A stretch of DNA of 64,000 bases from Candidatus Kinetoplastibacterium blastocrithidii (ex Strigomonas culicis) (GCF_000319245.1 NC_019814.1:62001-126000), one strand, 5' to 3'; numbered from the stretch's first letter, positions 10,264 through 19,177 are shown. Translations and numbers: made by a program. The notes: a model not told the origin generated them from the sequence alone.

Positions 10264-10806
10264 ATGATCTATCCAAAAAAAATTATAGAATTATTATTGC
10301 ATGGCATTCCAAAAAACATCCTGAATTCCATTTCTAAAATTAAGCTAATGGTTTTTGACGTGGATGGTGTGTTTACTGATGGAAGCATGTTATATGATAA
10401 ATACGGAGAACATATTAAAAAATTTAATGTTCTTGATGGGAAAGGGATTCAATTACTTTTAGATAGCAACGTGCAAGTGGCAATCGTTTCCGGAAGAAAA
10501 AATGATGCTGTGTTACATAGAATGAATGAGATAGGGATCAAGATGATATATCAAAATGTTGCTGTAAAGCTTGATATAATCATATCATTATCTAAGAAAT
10601 TAAATATATCAATCGAAAATATTGGATTCATGGGTGACGACATAATAGACATGCCCGTAATGGAAAAAGTTGCTTTCTCTGCAAGTGTTCCTAATGCCCC
10701 CATTTATATACAAAATATTGCTGACTGGATATCAAAAAACAACGGTGGCAACGGAGCAGTACGAGAATGCTGTGATTTAATTTTAGCAACAAAACAAAAT
10801 ATTTAA
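10264..10806 (+). CDS. kdsC: KDO-8-phosphate phosphatase
   Basis: HAD-family phosphatase that releases phosphate from KDO 8-phosphate before CMP activation. The nucleophile motif FDVDGVFTDG places aspartates at 32 and 34, SGRK follows in the middle, and GFMGDDIIDMPVM carries the metal-binding aspartates. The 180-residue length is that of a C0-type HAD tetramer. It is nearly fused to kdsD and followed at eight bases by the lptC remnant, the usual betaproteobacterial order. Confidence 0.94.
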   Translation: MIYPKKIIELLLHGIPKNILNSISKIKLMVFDVDGVFTDGSMLYDKYGEHIKKFNVLDGKGIQLLLDSNVQVAIVSGRKNDAVLHRMNEIGIKMIYQNVAVKLDIIISLSKKLNISIENIGFMGDDIIDMPVMEKVAFSASVPNAPIYIQNIADWISKNNGGNGAVRECCDLILATKQNI

Positions 10807-10813
10807 TCAGCAT

Positions 10814-11089
10814 ATGAAAGAACGCACACTTGCGATTGTTAGTATATTTATACTATTTTCCCTGATGATTTTGATATTCACAAACTGGATATCATTATAT
10901 AAAAATTATACATCGAAACAATGTGATATAAAAACAGTTGAATATTGGGGGAATAATTTTTTTGTTATATCAATAAACAAAAACGATGAAACGGTCAAAA
11001 TCATAAACGGAGAATCAATGAATAAAACACTTAGTAGTAGTATCGTAAAAATTAATAACCCAAATATAATAATTAATAATAAGAACTGA
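10814..11089 (+). CDS. lptC: Truncated LptC-like protein
   Basis: A 91-residue product with one N-terminal membrane segment (about residues 7-27) and a short periplasmic part. VEYWGNNFFVISINKNDETVKIINGESM resembles the first beta strands of betaproteobacterial LptC. Its place between kdsC and lptA is the lptC locus. LptC normally has about 190 residues and links the inner-membrane LptBFG transporter to LptA. Here the C-terminal half, which contacts LptA, is absent: only 29 bases separate the stop from lptA. It may be a minimal LptC or a decaying gene. Assignment rests on position plus weak similarity. Confidence 0.6.
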   Translation: MKERTLAIVSIFILFSLMILIFTNWISLYKNYTSKQCDIKTVEYWGNNFFVISINKNDETVKIINGESMNKTLSSSIVKINNPNIIINNKN

Positions 11090-11118
11090 TCCTCCAAAGT
11101 ATTTATAAAATAGTAATT

Positions 11119-11691
11119 ATGATTAAAACCTTAGTTTTAGCTAGGATTCATGTGCTTTTATATCTAGCAGTAACCCTAGCATTACTAAACAATCCAACGC
11201 AATCAGAAACACTAGAAGACATCAAGAAAGATAAAATGAATATACAGGTGTCGTCTAATGAGCTAATCTATGACAAATTAATCAATAAGTATTTATTAAT
11301 AGATAATGTGATGATAAAGTGTGGCAAAACAAATATAACATCAGATATTATTATTCTGGACTCAGATAACTTTATAGATACTTTACATAGATCTTCATTT
11401 TGTAGTGCCTTGAATGAAATTCTTGCTAAATTTTATATTTTTAATCAATATGCAATAACTATTAAAAGCCATAAAATTGAATATGACACGACAAAAAACG
11501 AAGTAGCGATCGAAAGTGCTATCATAATAAATATGGATTGTGGAGCGCCCTTTTATTATTTTATAGCCCCACATATAATAATAAATACAAAAAACGGAAA
11601 ATTTAAAGCATATGGAGGAGCTGATAACAATAAAGCTCGAGTTATAATCCCCTCTATGTCAGATATGAAAAAACTTAGACTAAATTGGTAG
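11119..11691 (+). CDS. lptA: LptA-like periplasmic LPS transport protein (divergent)
   Basis: LptA forms the periplasmic bridge that carries LPS from LptC to LptD. The 190-residue product has an N-terminal signal-like helix (VLARIHVLLYLAVTLALL) and an OstA-type beta-jellyroll pattern with repeated short strands such as NELIYDKLINKYLLIDNVMI and HKIEYDTTKNEVAIESAIII. Conservation is low and the identification leans on its position between lptC and lptB. No cysteine lipobox is seen. Given the state of both neighbours, its function may also be relaxing. Confidence 0.72.
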   Translation: MIKTLVLARIHVLLYLAVTLALLNNPTQSETLEDIKKDKMNIQVSSNELIYDKLINKYLLIDNVMIKCGKTNITSDIIILDSDNFIDTLHRSSFCSALNEILAKFYIFNQYAITIKSHKIEYDTTKNEVAIESAIIINMDCGAPFYYFIAPHIIINTKNGKFKAYGGADNNKARVIIPSMSDMKKLRLNW

Positions 11692-11703
11692 AGTAGCATA
11701 AGT

Positions 11704-12476
11704 ATGCTTACAAATATTATCGAAAACTGCAAAAATGATCATTCCATATTAAAAGCAAATAATCTTAAAAAATCATATAATGGAAGAAATGTTATTAAAG
11801 ACATTTCTCTATATCTGAAAAATGGTGAAGTTGTTGGTTTGCTAGGCCCAAATGGAGCAGGAAAAACAACTAGTTTCTATATGGTGCTAGGAATAATACC
11901 CACAGATTCAGGATCTATAGAAATAAATGAAGAGGATATAACAAATCTACCCATTCATAAACGCTCGTCATTAGGAATATCATACTTGCCACAAGATGCT
12001 TCTATATTTCGCGGATTGACTGTAGAAAATAATATCAAAGCTATCTTAGAACTCCAAAAGAAAAATGGCAAGAGAATATCTAAACTAGAGATTGAGATCT
12101 ATACTAATGAATTACTAGATAAATTACATATATCATATATTCGTCATAGCATGGCAATATCACTATCCGGTGGCGAGAGACGCAGAGTAGAAATAGCAAG
12201 AGCTCTAGCAACAAAACCAAAGTTTATATTATTAGATGAGCCATTTGCAGGAGTTGATCCAATATCTATTCTAGAGATACAAAAAATTATTTTTTTTTAA
12301 AATCTTGTAATATAGGAGTACTTATCACAGATCATAATGTTAGAGAGACTCTGGAGATATGTGATAGAGCCTACATAATAAACGAAGGTACTGTTATAGC
12401 TAGCGGAGATCCTAATAAAATTATAACTAATAAGATAGTTAGAAAAGCATACCTAGGAGATGAGTTTAAAATGTAA
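11704..12476 (+). CDS. lptB: LptB, LPS export ATPase, split by a frameshift at a T9 tract
   Basis: ATPase of the LptBFG transporter that powers LPS extraction from the inner membrane. In the first frame (11704-12300) Walker A GPNGAGKT (residues 48-55), signature LSGGERRR and Walker [12 protein letters not shown] (D178, E179) are intact. That frame then stops in a run of nine T bases at 12290-12298. One extra T would continue it as [19 protein letters not shown], giving the H-loop histidine and the normal ending GDEFKM at 12476, about 257 residues in all. The downstream half is well conserved, so either transcriptional slippage restores some full-length protein or the mutation is very recent (or a sequencing error). 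Confidence 0.85.
12290..12298 (+). other. T9 homopolymer at the lptB frameshift
   Basis: Nine consecutive T bases, preceded by A6TTA and followed by four A bases. Reading through in frame gives a TAA at 12298-12300; ten T bases would restore the LptB frame. Long A/T runs are known sites of RNA polymerase slippage in AT-rich symbionts (reported for Buchnera and Blochmannia). Whether slippage happens here cannot be seen from DNA. Confidence 0.8.
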
Positions 12477-12538
12477 ATATTGTCTATATAGCTTATTAAT
12501 AATAGACTATCAGTTACTATTAAAAAAAGGAGAATCTT

Positions 12539-12835
12539 ATGAATCTTAATATAATAGGCCGCAACGTAGAAATAACAGCGGCAATGCAAGAATACATATC
12601 AAAAAAACTAAGCAACACATTACTTAGAATTGAAGATGAATTGTATGCTAGTGTTGCTGTGTATATAGAACATAAACAGCACAACATAGAAATAAATATT
12701 AGACATATAAATAAAACTATATTACATTGCAAATCATCTGATACTAATCTATATGACGCAATAGATGATCTATCTGAAAAAGTAGAGAGACAACTAATTA
12801 AGTTAAAAGAAAAAGAAAAAGAAAAATCTTTTTAG
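12539..12835 (+). CDS. hpf: Ribosome hibernation promoting factor (short form)
   Basis: Binds the 30S subunit in the tRNA/mRNA channel and inactivates ribosomes in slow growth. The 98-residue product starts MNLNIIGRNVEITAAMQEYI, as in short HPF/YfiA, with the beta-alpha-beta fold and a basic lysine-rich tail. AAGGAG stands six to seven bases before the ATG. In Bordetella-type genomes rpoN lies between lptB and hpf; here only 62 bases separate them, so rpoN has been lost at this site. Confidence 0.9.
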   Translation: MNLNIIGRNVEITAAMQEYISKKLSNTLLRIEDELYASVAVYIEHKQHNIEINIRHINKTILHCKSSDTNLYDAIDDLSEKVERQLIKLKEKEKEKSF

Positions 12836-12906
12836 TGACTAATGAGCAAAATTATATTAGATATATACTTTTCATTAATGATAAAACTCAACCACAAGTT
12901 CCTAGC

Positions 12907-13839
12907 ATGTTGCCTACACTACAAGAATTAGTTCAGGATAATAATGATAAAATCAAATTCCAATGGATAGCAGGACAATCAGCATCTAACCGCTTAATAT
13001 CAGATGAGGATACATCTTCAGCTAATATTGTTGGTCACCTGAACCTTATTCATCCCTCAAGAATACAAATCTTTGGGCTAGAAGAGATGGATTACTACGT
13101 CCGTCTTGAAAAAAATAGGCAAATAACTTACATAAAAGAACTGTATAATGGAAGATCTCCTGCAATTTTAATAGCAAACAATCTACAAGCGCCTCAAATC
13201 CTAATTAATAATTGCAGCCAATACAATATACCGCTATTATCAACTCCTATAGATGCCGCCAAGTTAATAGATATTCTTCGAGTTTATATTAGTAAAAAAC
13301 TAGCTCCTATAGAAACAATTCATGGTGTTTTTTTAGATGTATTTGGCATAGGAGTACTTATCACCGGCAAATCAGGTCTTGGAAAAAGTGAGCTGGCACT
13401 AGAGCTCATATCAAGAGGTCATGTGTTGATAGCAGATGACGTTGTAGAATTGTTTCAGGTTGGCTCAAATATTGTAGAAGGCAAATGCCCATCTTTATTA
13501 CAAAATTTACTAGAAGTTAGAGGACTGGGATTGTTAGACATAAGAACAATATTTGGAGAAATTGCAATTCGACATAAAATGAGATTAAAACTTGTCGTTA
13601 ATTTAACTAAACAGTTTAACAGTGATAGTTTTGAAAGACTACCTTTACAAAAAGAAGTTACTAAAGAGATCCTTGGGGTACCTATAAGGGCCGTTACAAT
13701 ACAGGTTGCTGCCGGCAGAAATCTAGCTGTTATAGTCGAGGCTGCTGTTAGAAACACAATTCTACAAAGGAGAGGCATAGATACCCTTGGAGATTTTATA
13801 GAACGACAGACCATCGCAATATTAAGTAATAGCACCTAG
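12907..13839 (+). CDS. hprK: HPr kinase/phosphorylase
   Basis: Phosphorylates and dephosphorylates a serine of HPr, linking the phosphotransferase system to metabolism. The C-terminal kinase domain has Walker A GKSGLGKS and the HprK signature region LEVRGLGLLDIRTIFG; the N-terminal domain is also present. The frame opens at a GTG at 12835 that overlaps the hpf stop. Relatives start as MLPTLQELVQDNNDKI does here, so the ATG at 12907 (310 residues) is preferred; neither start has a clear Shine-Dalgarno. ptsN, normally between hpf and hprK, is missing. Whether an HPr substrate exists is unknown from this window. Confidence 0.9.
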   Translation: MLPTLQELVQDNNDKIKFQWIAGQSASNRLISDEDTSSANIVGHLNLIHPSRIQIFGLEEMDYYVRLEKNRQITYIKELYNGRSPAILIANNLQAPQILINNCSQYNIPLLSTPIDAAKLIDILRVYISKKLAPIETIHGVFLDVFGIGVLITGKSGLGKSELALELISRGHVLIADDVVELFQVGSNIVEGKCPSLLQNLLEVRGLGLLDIRTIFGEIAIRHKMRLKLVVNLTKQFNSDSFERLPLQKEVTKEILGVPIRAVTIQVAAGRNLAVIVEAAVRNTILQRRGIDTLGDFIERQTIAILSNST

Positions 13840-13917
13840 TTTATTATATAACGAATAGTACATTATTAATTGATTTATGACACTATCTAGTGCTATTGAA
13901 AAAATAAACTATATGAG

Positions 13918-13995
13918 ATGAAAAAAGTTATTCTAATAATAGGAGTGTCAGAATATATAAAATCCGTAATTCTCAGACTGGTGCAAGTTTTCTGA
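13918..13995 (+). pseudogene. rapZ: Probable rapZ (yvcJ) remnant
   Basis: A 25-codon frame reads MKKVILIIGVSEYIKSVILRL and then stops. It lines up without gaps with the RapZ N-terminus (consensus M-x-V-I-L-V-T-G-M-S-G-S-G-K-S-V-A-L-R-A-L). The Walker A GSG is changed to EYI while GVS, KSV and LR remain. It sits directly after hprK, where rapZ is found in betaproteobacteria. No further RapZ similarity is visible downstream. The alternative is chance similarity in a short frame. Confidence 0.45.
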
Positions 13996-14336
13996 TTTTT
14001 TAATATACATAGAAGATATATTTATAGCTAGAGCAAATTAATATTTAACTCATGTTAATATTGCCTATAACTAAGAAAATAGCAGTTAAAAATTAAGCAG
14101 TAACGTAATAGATAAATAACTGCGATAACTCATTAGGATTCATATAGATAAGACATTTATATATATGGTTCTGAATATACAAAAGATACTATAAATTATC
14201 TAGCTGTGGATACTATATAAACAAATTAATAACATAAATACATTTATGTTATATAAAAACTAGCAGATAATTTACAATTATGATTTTCTTATAATCATAA
14301 GATATGTAGCATTAGTAAGCAATACTGAATAATTTA
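13996..14336. other. Gene-free AT-rich stretch after the rapZ remnant
   Basis: About 340 bases with stops in all frames, very low GC and no clear hairpin followed by a T-run. It lies between hprK (plus strand) and ogt (minus strand), both pointing in. The length together with the preceding remnant suggests an eroded gene, probably the rest of rapZ, but no residual similarity can be recognised. Confidence 0.5.
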
Positions 14337-14906
14337 TTATATTTTCGGTTTATAATTATGCTGATTTTTAGAGTTTTTATAACATTCTAGATATAAATGT
14401 CCCTCATGATTAAGCAACTGCTGCTTCCTATGCAAACCTCCAGAAAATCCAGATAATTCTGTATTTATAGACACGACCCTATGACATGGATTTAGTATCA
14501 GGATTGGGTTTTGGCTAATTGCATGTGAAACTGCTCGATAAGATTTAGACATGCCTATAAAAGCAGCGAATTCTTTATAACTTATAAGACTCCCAAATTG
14601 TAAAAACTTTAGACTTTCCCAGACTAATTTTTGAAAAAAAGTCCCATAAAGCCTTAAAGGCAATTCAAAATTAACTCGTTCTTTTCTAAACCATTGATTT
14701 AATTGCTTAACAGCATTCTTGAGTATCGGCGTCATTTCCAATTTCAAAATATATCTATCTATAGTGTTTATAGTATTATTGATACTAATTTTATTAGTAT
14801 CAATAAATGAGACCTCAATAATACTATCGTTAGAAGAAACTAATTTAATAACGCCTATGGGACTTTTAAAAAAACAATAAAACATCTTTTCTGATTCAGG
14901 TTTCAT
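14337..14906 (-). CDS. ogt: Methylated-DNA--protein-cysteine methyltransferase
   Basis: Suicide repair protein that takes the methyl group from O6-methylguanine onto its own cysteine. The active-site motif PCHRVV and the preceding helix-turn-helix region (SYKEFAAFIGMSKSYRAVSHAISQNPI) are present, followed by FSGGLHRKQQLLNHEG. With 189 residues it is an Ogt-type enzyme without the Ada regulatory domain. It overlaps the end of rsmI by four bases, suggesting one transcript. Retention of a direct-reversal repair enzyme in a reduced genome is notable but not unique. Confidence 0.92.
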   Translation of the reverse strand: MKPESEKMFYCFFKSPIGVIKLVSSNDSIIEVSFIDTNKISINNTINTIDRYILKLEMTPILKNAVKQLNQWFRKERVNFELPLRLYGTFFQKLVWESLKFLQFGSLISYKEFAAFIGMSKSYRAVSHAISQNPILILNPCHRVVSINTELSGFSGGLHRKQQLLNHEGHLYLECYKNSKNQHNYKPKI

Positions 14907-15838
14907 AATAATATATCCTTATTCTTAATCATAATAGCCCTGTTATATAAAAATTTTCTTGACATTCCAGTGGTTTTAGAAACAACTCTAACAGACTCAG
15001 ATAAAGGCATGCTGTCAAGCAAAACATTTATAAAAGAGTCAATATTTACTGATTTAAATGTTTCTAATACTTTACTCTCTTTACCGTGAAGAATTAGAAC
15101 AAATTCACCCTTAAAATAATGTGAATTACATGATTTCAACATAGATACTTCTCCCAGAGAAATTGTATCTATTTTTTCGAATTTTTTTGTAAGTTCCTTT
15201 GCTATTGTTAGGAATCTGTCGTTACCGCATGTTTTTCTCAAATCTTCTAAACTGCTCATTATTCTATGAGAAGACTCAAGCATTATGACTGGAAATGTTT
15301 TGTCACTCCATTCTTTAAACCAAAGAAATCTTTGACTTTGTTTAGATGGCACAAATCCAGCAAAAACATATGCAGGGTTCTCATCTGTAGTAACCCCACT
15401 AGCCATAAGTGCTGTGGTAACAGAACTAGCACCAGGAATCGGTATTACTCTATAACCAGAAGATCTAACTTTCAATATAATTTTAGATCCTGGATCACTG
15501 ATACCAGGAGTACCAGCATCCGATATTAAAGCAACTCTTTTCCCTGATCTTAAAAATTCACATATCTTATCAGAGGCTTCTAATTCATTGTGTCTATGTG
15601 CTGAAATTAATTTATTTTCTATACCATAAAATCCTAATAAATGATAACTGACTCTAGTATCTTCTGCCGCTATTAAATCCACCATAGATAATGAATAAAT
15701 AGCCCTAAAACTTATATCTGCTAGATTTCCAATAGGAGTAGCAACTACATAAAGGGTGGATAAGGGCCAATCTTGCATAGAAATCTGTCTTATAGCAGAT
15801 TTAAGATCTATTTTTTTTAAAAAATCTATTTTATCCAT
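14903..15838 (-). CDS. rsmI: 16S rRNA (cytidine-1402-2'-O)-methyltransferase RsmI
   Basis: SAM-dependent tetrapyrrole-methylase-fold enzyme that modifies C1402 in the 30S decoding centre. Seen: TLYVVATPIGNLADISFRA, AAEDTR, ISDAGTPGISDPG and the IPGASSVTTALMASG segment. The N-terminus carries about 25 residues before the conserved start; a methionine at residue 21 would be an alternative start. The 311 residues slightly exceed E. coli RsmI (286). It runs divergently from dolP, its usual neighbour; yraN and the gmhA/diaA-type gene that often lie between are absent. Confidence 0.93.
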   Translation of the reverse strand: MDKIDFLKKIDLKSAIRQISMQDWPLSTLYVVATPIGNLADISFRAIYSLSMVDLIAAEDTRVSYHLLGFYGIENKLISAHRHNELEASDKICEFLRSGKRVALISDAGTPGISDPGSKIILKVRSSGYRVIPIPGASSVTTALMASGVTTDENPAYVFAGFVPSKQSQRFLWFKEWSDKTFPVIMLESSHRIMSSLEDLRKTCGNDRFLTIAKELTKKFEKIDTISLGEVSMLKSCNSHYFKGEFVLILHGKESKVLETFKSVNIDSFINVLLDSMPLSESVRVVSKTTGMSRKFLYNRAIMIKNKDILL

Positions 15839-15943
15839 ATTTGATTATGTACAATTAAAAGTTAGAAAAATACAATATGCATATTCTCTACATAAAATAA
15901 AAACTTATATTTTAAATAAAAAAATCATATCAAACACCTGACA

Positions 15944-16552
15944 ATGAAAAATTTTATATTAATATTGATTATTACTACAATATTACCTGGTTGTACCCCT
16001 GTTTTAATAGGAGGAACTGCTATAACTACCATGTCAATAATGTTGGACAGAAGGACAGCAGGAGCACAACTTGAGGATCAAATTATTGAGATGAAAATTA
16101 AAAAAGGCATTTACAACTACTTAATGAATGAAAATGCCAGAATATTAGTTACGTCATATAACAGAAGAGTTCTCATAACAGGAGAAACTGAAGATGTTAG
16201 ACACATATCTAATATAAGTAGAATAGCAAATTCTGTGGATAATATAAAATTGATAATAAATCAAATAAAAGTAGAACCTGCTTCAAGTTTTAGAACTATT
16301 TCTTATGAAAAATGGATTTATTCAAAAATAAAAGCAGCATTAATAAATAATAAAAATGTACAATCTGGAAGTATATCCATAACAGTTGACAAAGGGACAG
16401 TTTTTCTAATGGGGCTAGTTACCAGAAATGAAGGAAATGAAGCTGCAATGACAGCAGCAAGAATCCATGGCATTAAACAAGTAGTAAAACTATTTGAGCA
16501 TATAGACAAAAAAGCAACTAACATTGGATCCAAAACTCTAAATATTAGATAA
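15944..16552 (+). CDS. dolP: DolP-like outer-membrane lipoprotein with two BON domains
   Basis: The signal peptide ends in the lipobox LPGC with the lipidated cysteine at residue 17. Two BON domains follow, at about residues 45-115 (ending in the IKLIINQIKVEP region) and 120-195. Known DolP (YraP) sits at the cell periphery and supports outer-membrane integrity and BAM function. It lies next to rsmI as in Bordetella and Neisseria. The 202-residue length is normal. The residue after Cys is Thr, which does not suggest inner-membrane retention. Confidence 0.85.
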   Translation: MKNFILILIITTILPGCTPVLIGGTAITTMSIMLDRRTAGAQLEDQIIEMKIKKGIYNYLMNENARILVTSYNRRVLITGETEDVRHISNISRIANSVDNIKLIINQIKVEPASSFRTISYEKWIYSKIKAALINNKNVQSGSISITVDKGTVFLMGLVTRNEGNEAAMTAARIHGIKQVVKLFEHIDKKATNIGSKTLNIR

Positions 16553-16662
16553 TGTGATTGTTAAGTAGTTAATAATTAATATAGAGTAAAAGTTATAGGA
16601 TTTTAAAAATACTTAATAATCTTACGATAATAACGCCGCACCCCTAATAACATAAAGTTACC

Positions 16663-17562
16663 ATGACCTACACATCCAATAACACAAATCATAAAATCTC
16701 TTCTGATATTAAATCTACAGTTCTTTCAGAGGCATTGCCATATATAAGAAAATTCCATGGCAAGACTATTGTTATTAAGTATGGCGGCAATGCTATGACA
16801 GATTATAATCTGCAGAAAACAGTGGCTCATGATCTTGTGTTGTTAAAATTAGTTGGATTGAACCCAGTAGTAATACATGGTGGAGGACCACAAATAGATG
16901 CCGCCTTAAATAGAGTTGGCAAGAAATCAACATTCGTTCAAGGAATGAGAATCACAGATAGCGAAACAATGGAAATTGTTGAATGGGTTCTAGGCGGGCA
17001 AGTACAGCAAGATATTGTAATGATGATAAATGAGTTTGGCGGGAAAGCGGTAGGATTGACCGGAAAAGATGGGGCTATGATAAAAGCCAAGAAAAAACTA
17101 ATTCCTAATAATGACAATCCATCTGAGCTGATTGATATTGGATTTGTCGGTGAAGTGCTTTCCATAGACCCTTCAATAGTTATCGCGCTTCAGGATGATC
17201 AATTTATACCTGTAATTTCCTCAATTGGTTACGGTGAAGATAATGAAGCATACAATATAAACGCAGATATAGTAGCAGGTAAAATTGCAGAAATACTCAA
17301 GGCCGAAAAACTTGTTATGATGACAAACATACCTGGCGTCTTGGATAATAACGGACAGCTATTGCGTTCCTTATCATCACAAACTATAGATAAATTACTT
17401 GCTGATGGTACAATCTCTGGGGGAATGATACCAAAAATATCATCTTCATTAGAAGCTACGAGAAATGGAGTAAACTCTGTTCATATAATAGATGGTCGAG
17501 TGCCACACTGTCTATTGCTTGAGTTGCTAACTGATCAAGGGGTTGGAACTATGATTTATTAA
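16663..17562 (+). CDS. argB: Acetylglutamate kinase
   Basis: Phosphorylates N-acetylglutamate, second step of arginine/ornithine synthesis. Motifs: [10 protein letters not shown] (ATP site), VIHGGGPQI (substrate loop), [10 protein letters not shown] and [10 protein letters not shown] near the C-terminus. The 299-residue form with an N-terminal helix of about 25 residues resembles the arginine-sensitive hexameric enzymes, so feedback control by arginine is possible (inference from family). It stands alone, as arg genes usually do in Alcaligenaceae. Confidence 0.95.
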   Translation: MTYTSNNTNHKISSDIKSTVLSEALPYIRKFHGKTIVIKYGGNAMTDYNLQKTVAHDLVLLKLVGLNPVVIHGGGPQIDAALNRVGKKSTFVQGMRITDSETMEIVEWVLGGQVQQDIVMMINEFGGKAVGLTGKDGAMIKAKKKLIPNNDNPSELIDIGFVGEVLSIDPSIVIALQDDQFIPVISSIGYGEDNEAYNINADIVAGKIAEILKAEKLVMMTNIPGVLDNNGQLLRSLSSQTIDKLLADGTISGGMIPKISSSLEATRNGVNSVHIIDGRVPHCLLLELLTDQGVGTMIY

Positions 17563-17600
17563 AAAGCAGCATCAATAATTGAAAATTAAAAAGAAAAAAA

Positions 17601-17630
17601 TTGATAAATAGTATAAATAAGTAATATAGT
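17601..17630 (+). promoter_or_regulatory. Possible sigma-70 promoter for the DASS transporter operon
   Basis: TTGATA at 17601-17606 and TATAGT at 17625-17630 are separated by 18 bases, close to the sigma-70 consensus. The site stands about 50 bases before the transporter start and after argB. In DNA this AT-rich such matches arise by chance, so confidence is limited. Confidence 0.4.
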
Positions 17631-17679
17631 ATAGGTTTAAATGTATTTTTTTATTAAATAGCTGAATCGGAGAATGAGA

Positions 17680-19170
17680 ATGGTGAAGTCAAAATTATAT
17701 CCTCCCACCCCAGCTGTTGCCAGTTGCATTCCAAAAGGATTATTATTTGGGATATTGGCTCTAGTTGGGGTACTGTTTCTGCCGCTATCTGGTGATCTGC
17801 CTTTGGCTGGTCATAGGATGCTGGCAATATTAGCCTTTGCTGTAGTTGTATGGGTCACGGAAGCTGTTTCTTATGAAGCAAGTGCCATAATGATTACAGT
17901 ATTAATGGCATTTTTAATAGGAACCTCTCCATCGATAGACAATCCGAATGTAGTTTTCGGTACTGCCTCTGCTATGGGACTAGCTTTGTCAGGATTTTCT
18001 AATTCTGCATTAGCATTAGTTTGGGGAGCTTTATTCATCGCTGCTGCTATGACTTTTACTGGTCTTGATAAACGTATAGCTCTGTTTACATTATCAAAAG
18101 TTGGAACTAGTACAAAAAGCATAATGATAGGCTGTATCGCTGTTATAGTTATACTAAGCTTAGCTGTGCCTAGCGCTACTGCTCGTAGTGCAGCTGTTGT
18201 GCCTATTATGATGGGTATAATTACATCTTTTGGTTTGAATAAACGTTCTAACATAGCTGCTGGAATAATGATAGTTGTCGCACAAGGCACTGGCATATGG
18301 AATATAGGAATAAAAACAGCATCTGCCCAGAACCTGTTGACTGCTGGATTCATGAATAAAATGCTAGGAGAAAATGTAGCATGGTCTGATTGGTTTCTTG
18401 CTGGAGCTCCATGGTCTGCATTAATGTCGGTATTCTTAATTGCACTAGTTCTGAAAATGTTACCTCCTGAGCCAGACGGCATAACAGTTGGTAAAGAAGC
18501 GGTAGAAAAATCTTTGTTAGATCTAGGACCAATGCCTACTCAACAAAAAAAATTACTTGCTATATCGATGTTATTGTTATTCTTTTGGGCAACAGAAGGT
18601 AAGCTACATAGTTTCGATACAACATCAACAACATATATTGGCTTAGTTTTGCTTATTTTGCCTGGATTTGGCGTTATGTCTTGGAAAGATGTACAATCAC
18701 GTATTCCTTGGGGAACTGTCATAGTATTCGGAATTGGTGTTAGCCTAGGATCAGCTCTGCTTACAACACATGCAGGTCAATGGCTAGGAAATAAAGTAGT
18801 TCTAAATACTGGTATAGACCAACTAGGCCCTATTGGAATATTTGCAGTATTATCTGCATTTCTGATAATAATACATCTTGGGTTTGCTAGTGCCACAGCT
18901 TTAGCTTCCGCCTTGTTACCAATAATAATATCAATGTTAAATACGATGCCTGGTGATTTTAATAGAGCAGGCATAACTATGCTATTAGGTTTTGTTATAA
19001 GTTTCGGATTTATTCTTCCTGTAAACGCACCTCAAAATATGATATGTATGGGAACTGAGACTTTTAATGCAAAACAATTTGCTAAAGTTGGTATAGTATT
19101 AACTATTGTAGGCTATCTATTAATGGTATTATTCAGCTTAACATACTGGCGTTGGCTAGGATGTCTATAA
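17680..19170 (+). CDS. DASS (SLC13) family sodium/anion symporter
   Basis: Inner-membrane transporter of the divalent anion:sodium symporter family, whose members take up dicarboxylates (malate, succinate, citrate) or sulfate. About 12 hydrophobic segments alternate with short loops. SATARSAAVVPIMMGI and VNAPQNMICMGTETF fall where the family has its two substrate/sodium signature loops. The frame begins with an ATG at 17674, but GGAGA at 17669-17673 fits the in-frame ATG at 17680 (spacing six), giving 496 residues. It is followed at seven bases by an Ldh-family dehydrogenase. By eye it is richer in GC than its neighbours, suggesting strong selection. The substrate is not certain; a C4-dicarboxylate is likely. 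Confidence 0.85.
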   Translation: MVKSKLYPPTPAVASCIPKGLLFGILALVGVLFLPLSGDLPLAGHRMLAILAFAVVVWVTEAVSYEASAIMITVLMAFLIGTSPSIDNPNVVFGTASAMGLALSGFSNSALALVWGALFIAAAMTFTGLDKRIALFTLSKVGTSTKSIMIGCIAVIVILSLAVPSATARSAAVVPIMMGIITSFGLNKRSNIAAGIMIVVAQGTGIWNIGIKTASAQNLLTAGFMNKMLGENVAWSDWFLAGAPWSALMSVFLIALVLKMLPPEPDGITVGKEAVEKSLLDLGPMPTQQKKLLAISMLLLFFWATEGKLHSFDTTSTTYIGLVLLILPGFGVMSWKDVQSRIPWGTVIVFGIGVSLGSALLTTHAGQWLGNKVVLNTGIDQLGPIGIFAVLSAFLIIIHLGFASATALASALLPIIISMLNTMPGDFNRAGITMLLGFVISFGFILPVNAPQNMICMGTETFNAKQFAKVGIVLTIVGYLLMVLFSLTYWRWLGCL

Positions 19171-19177
19171 AGGAAAG

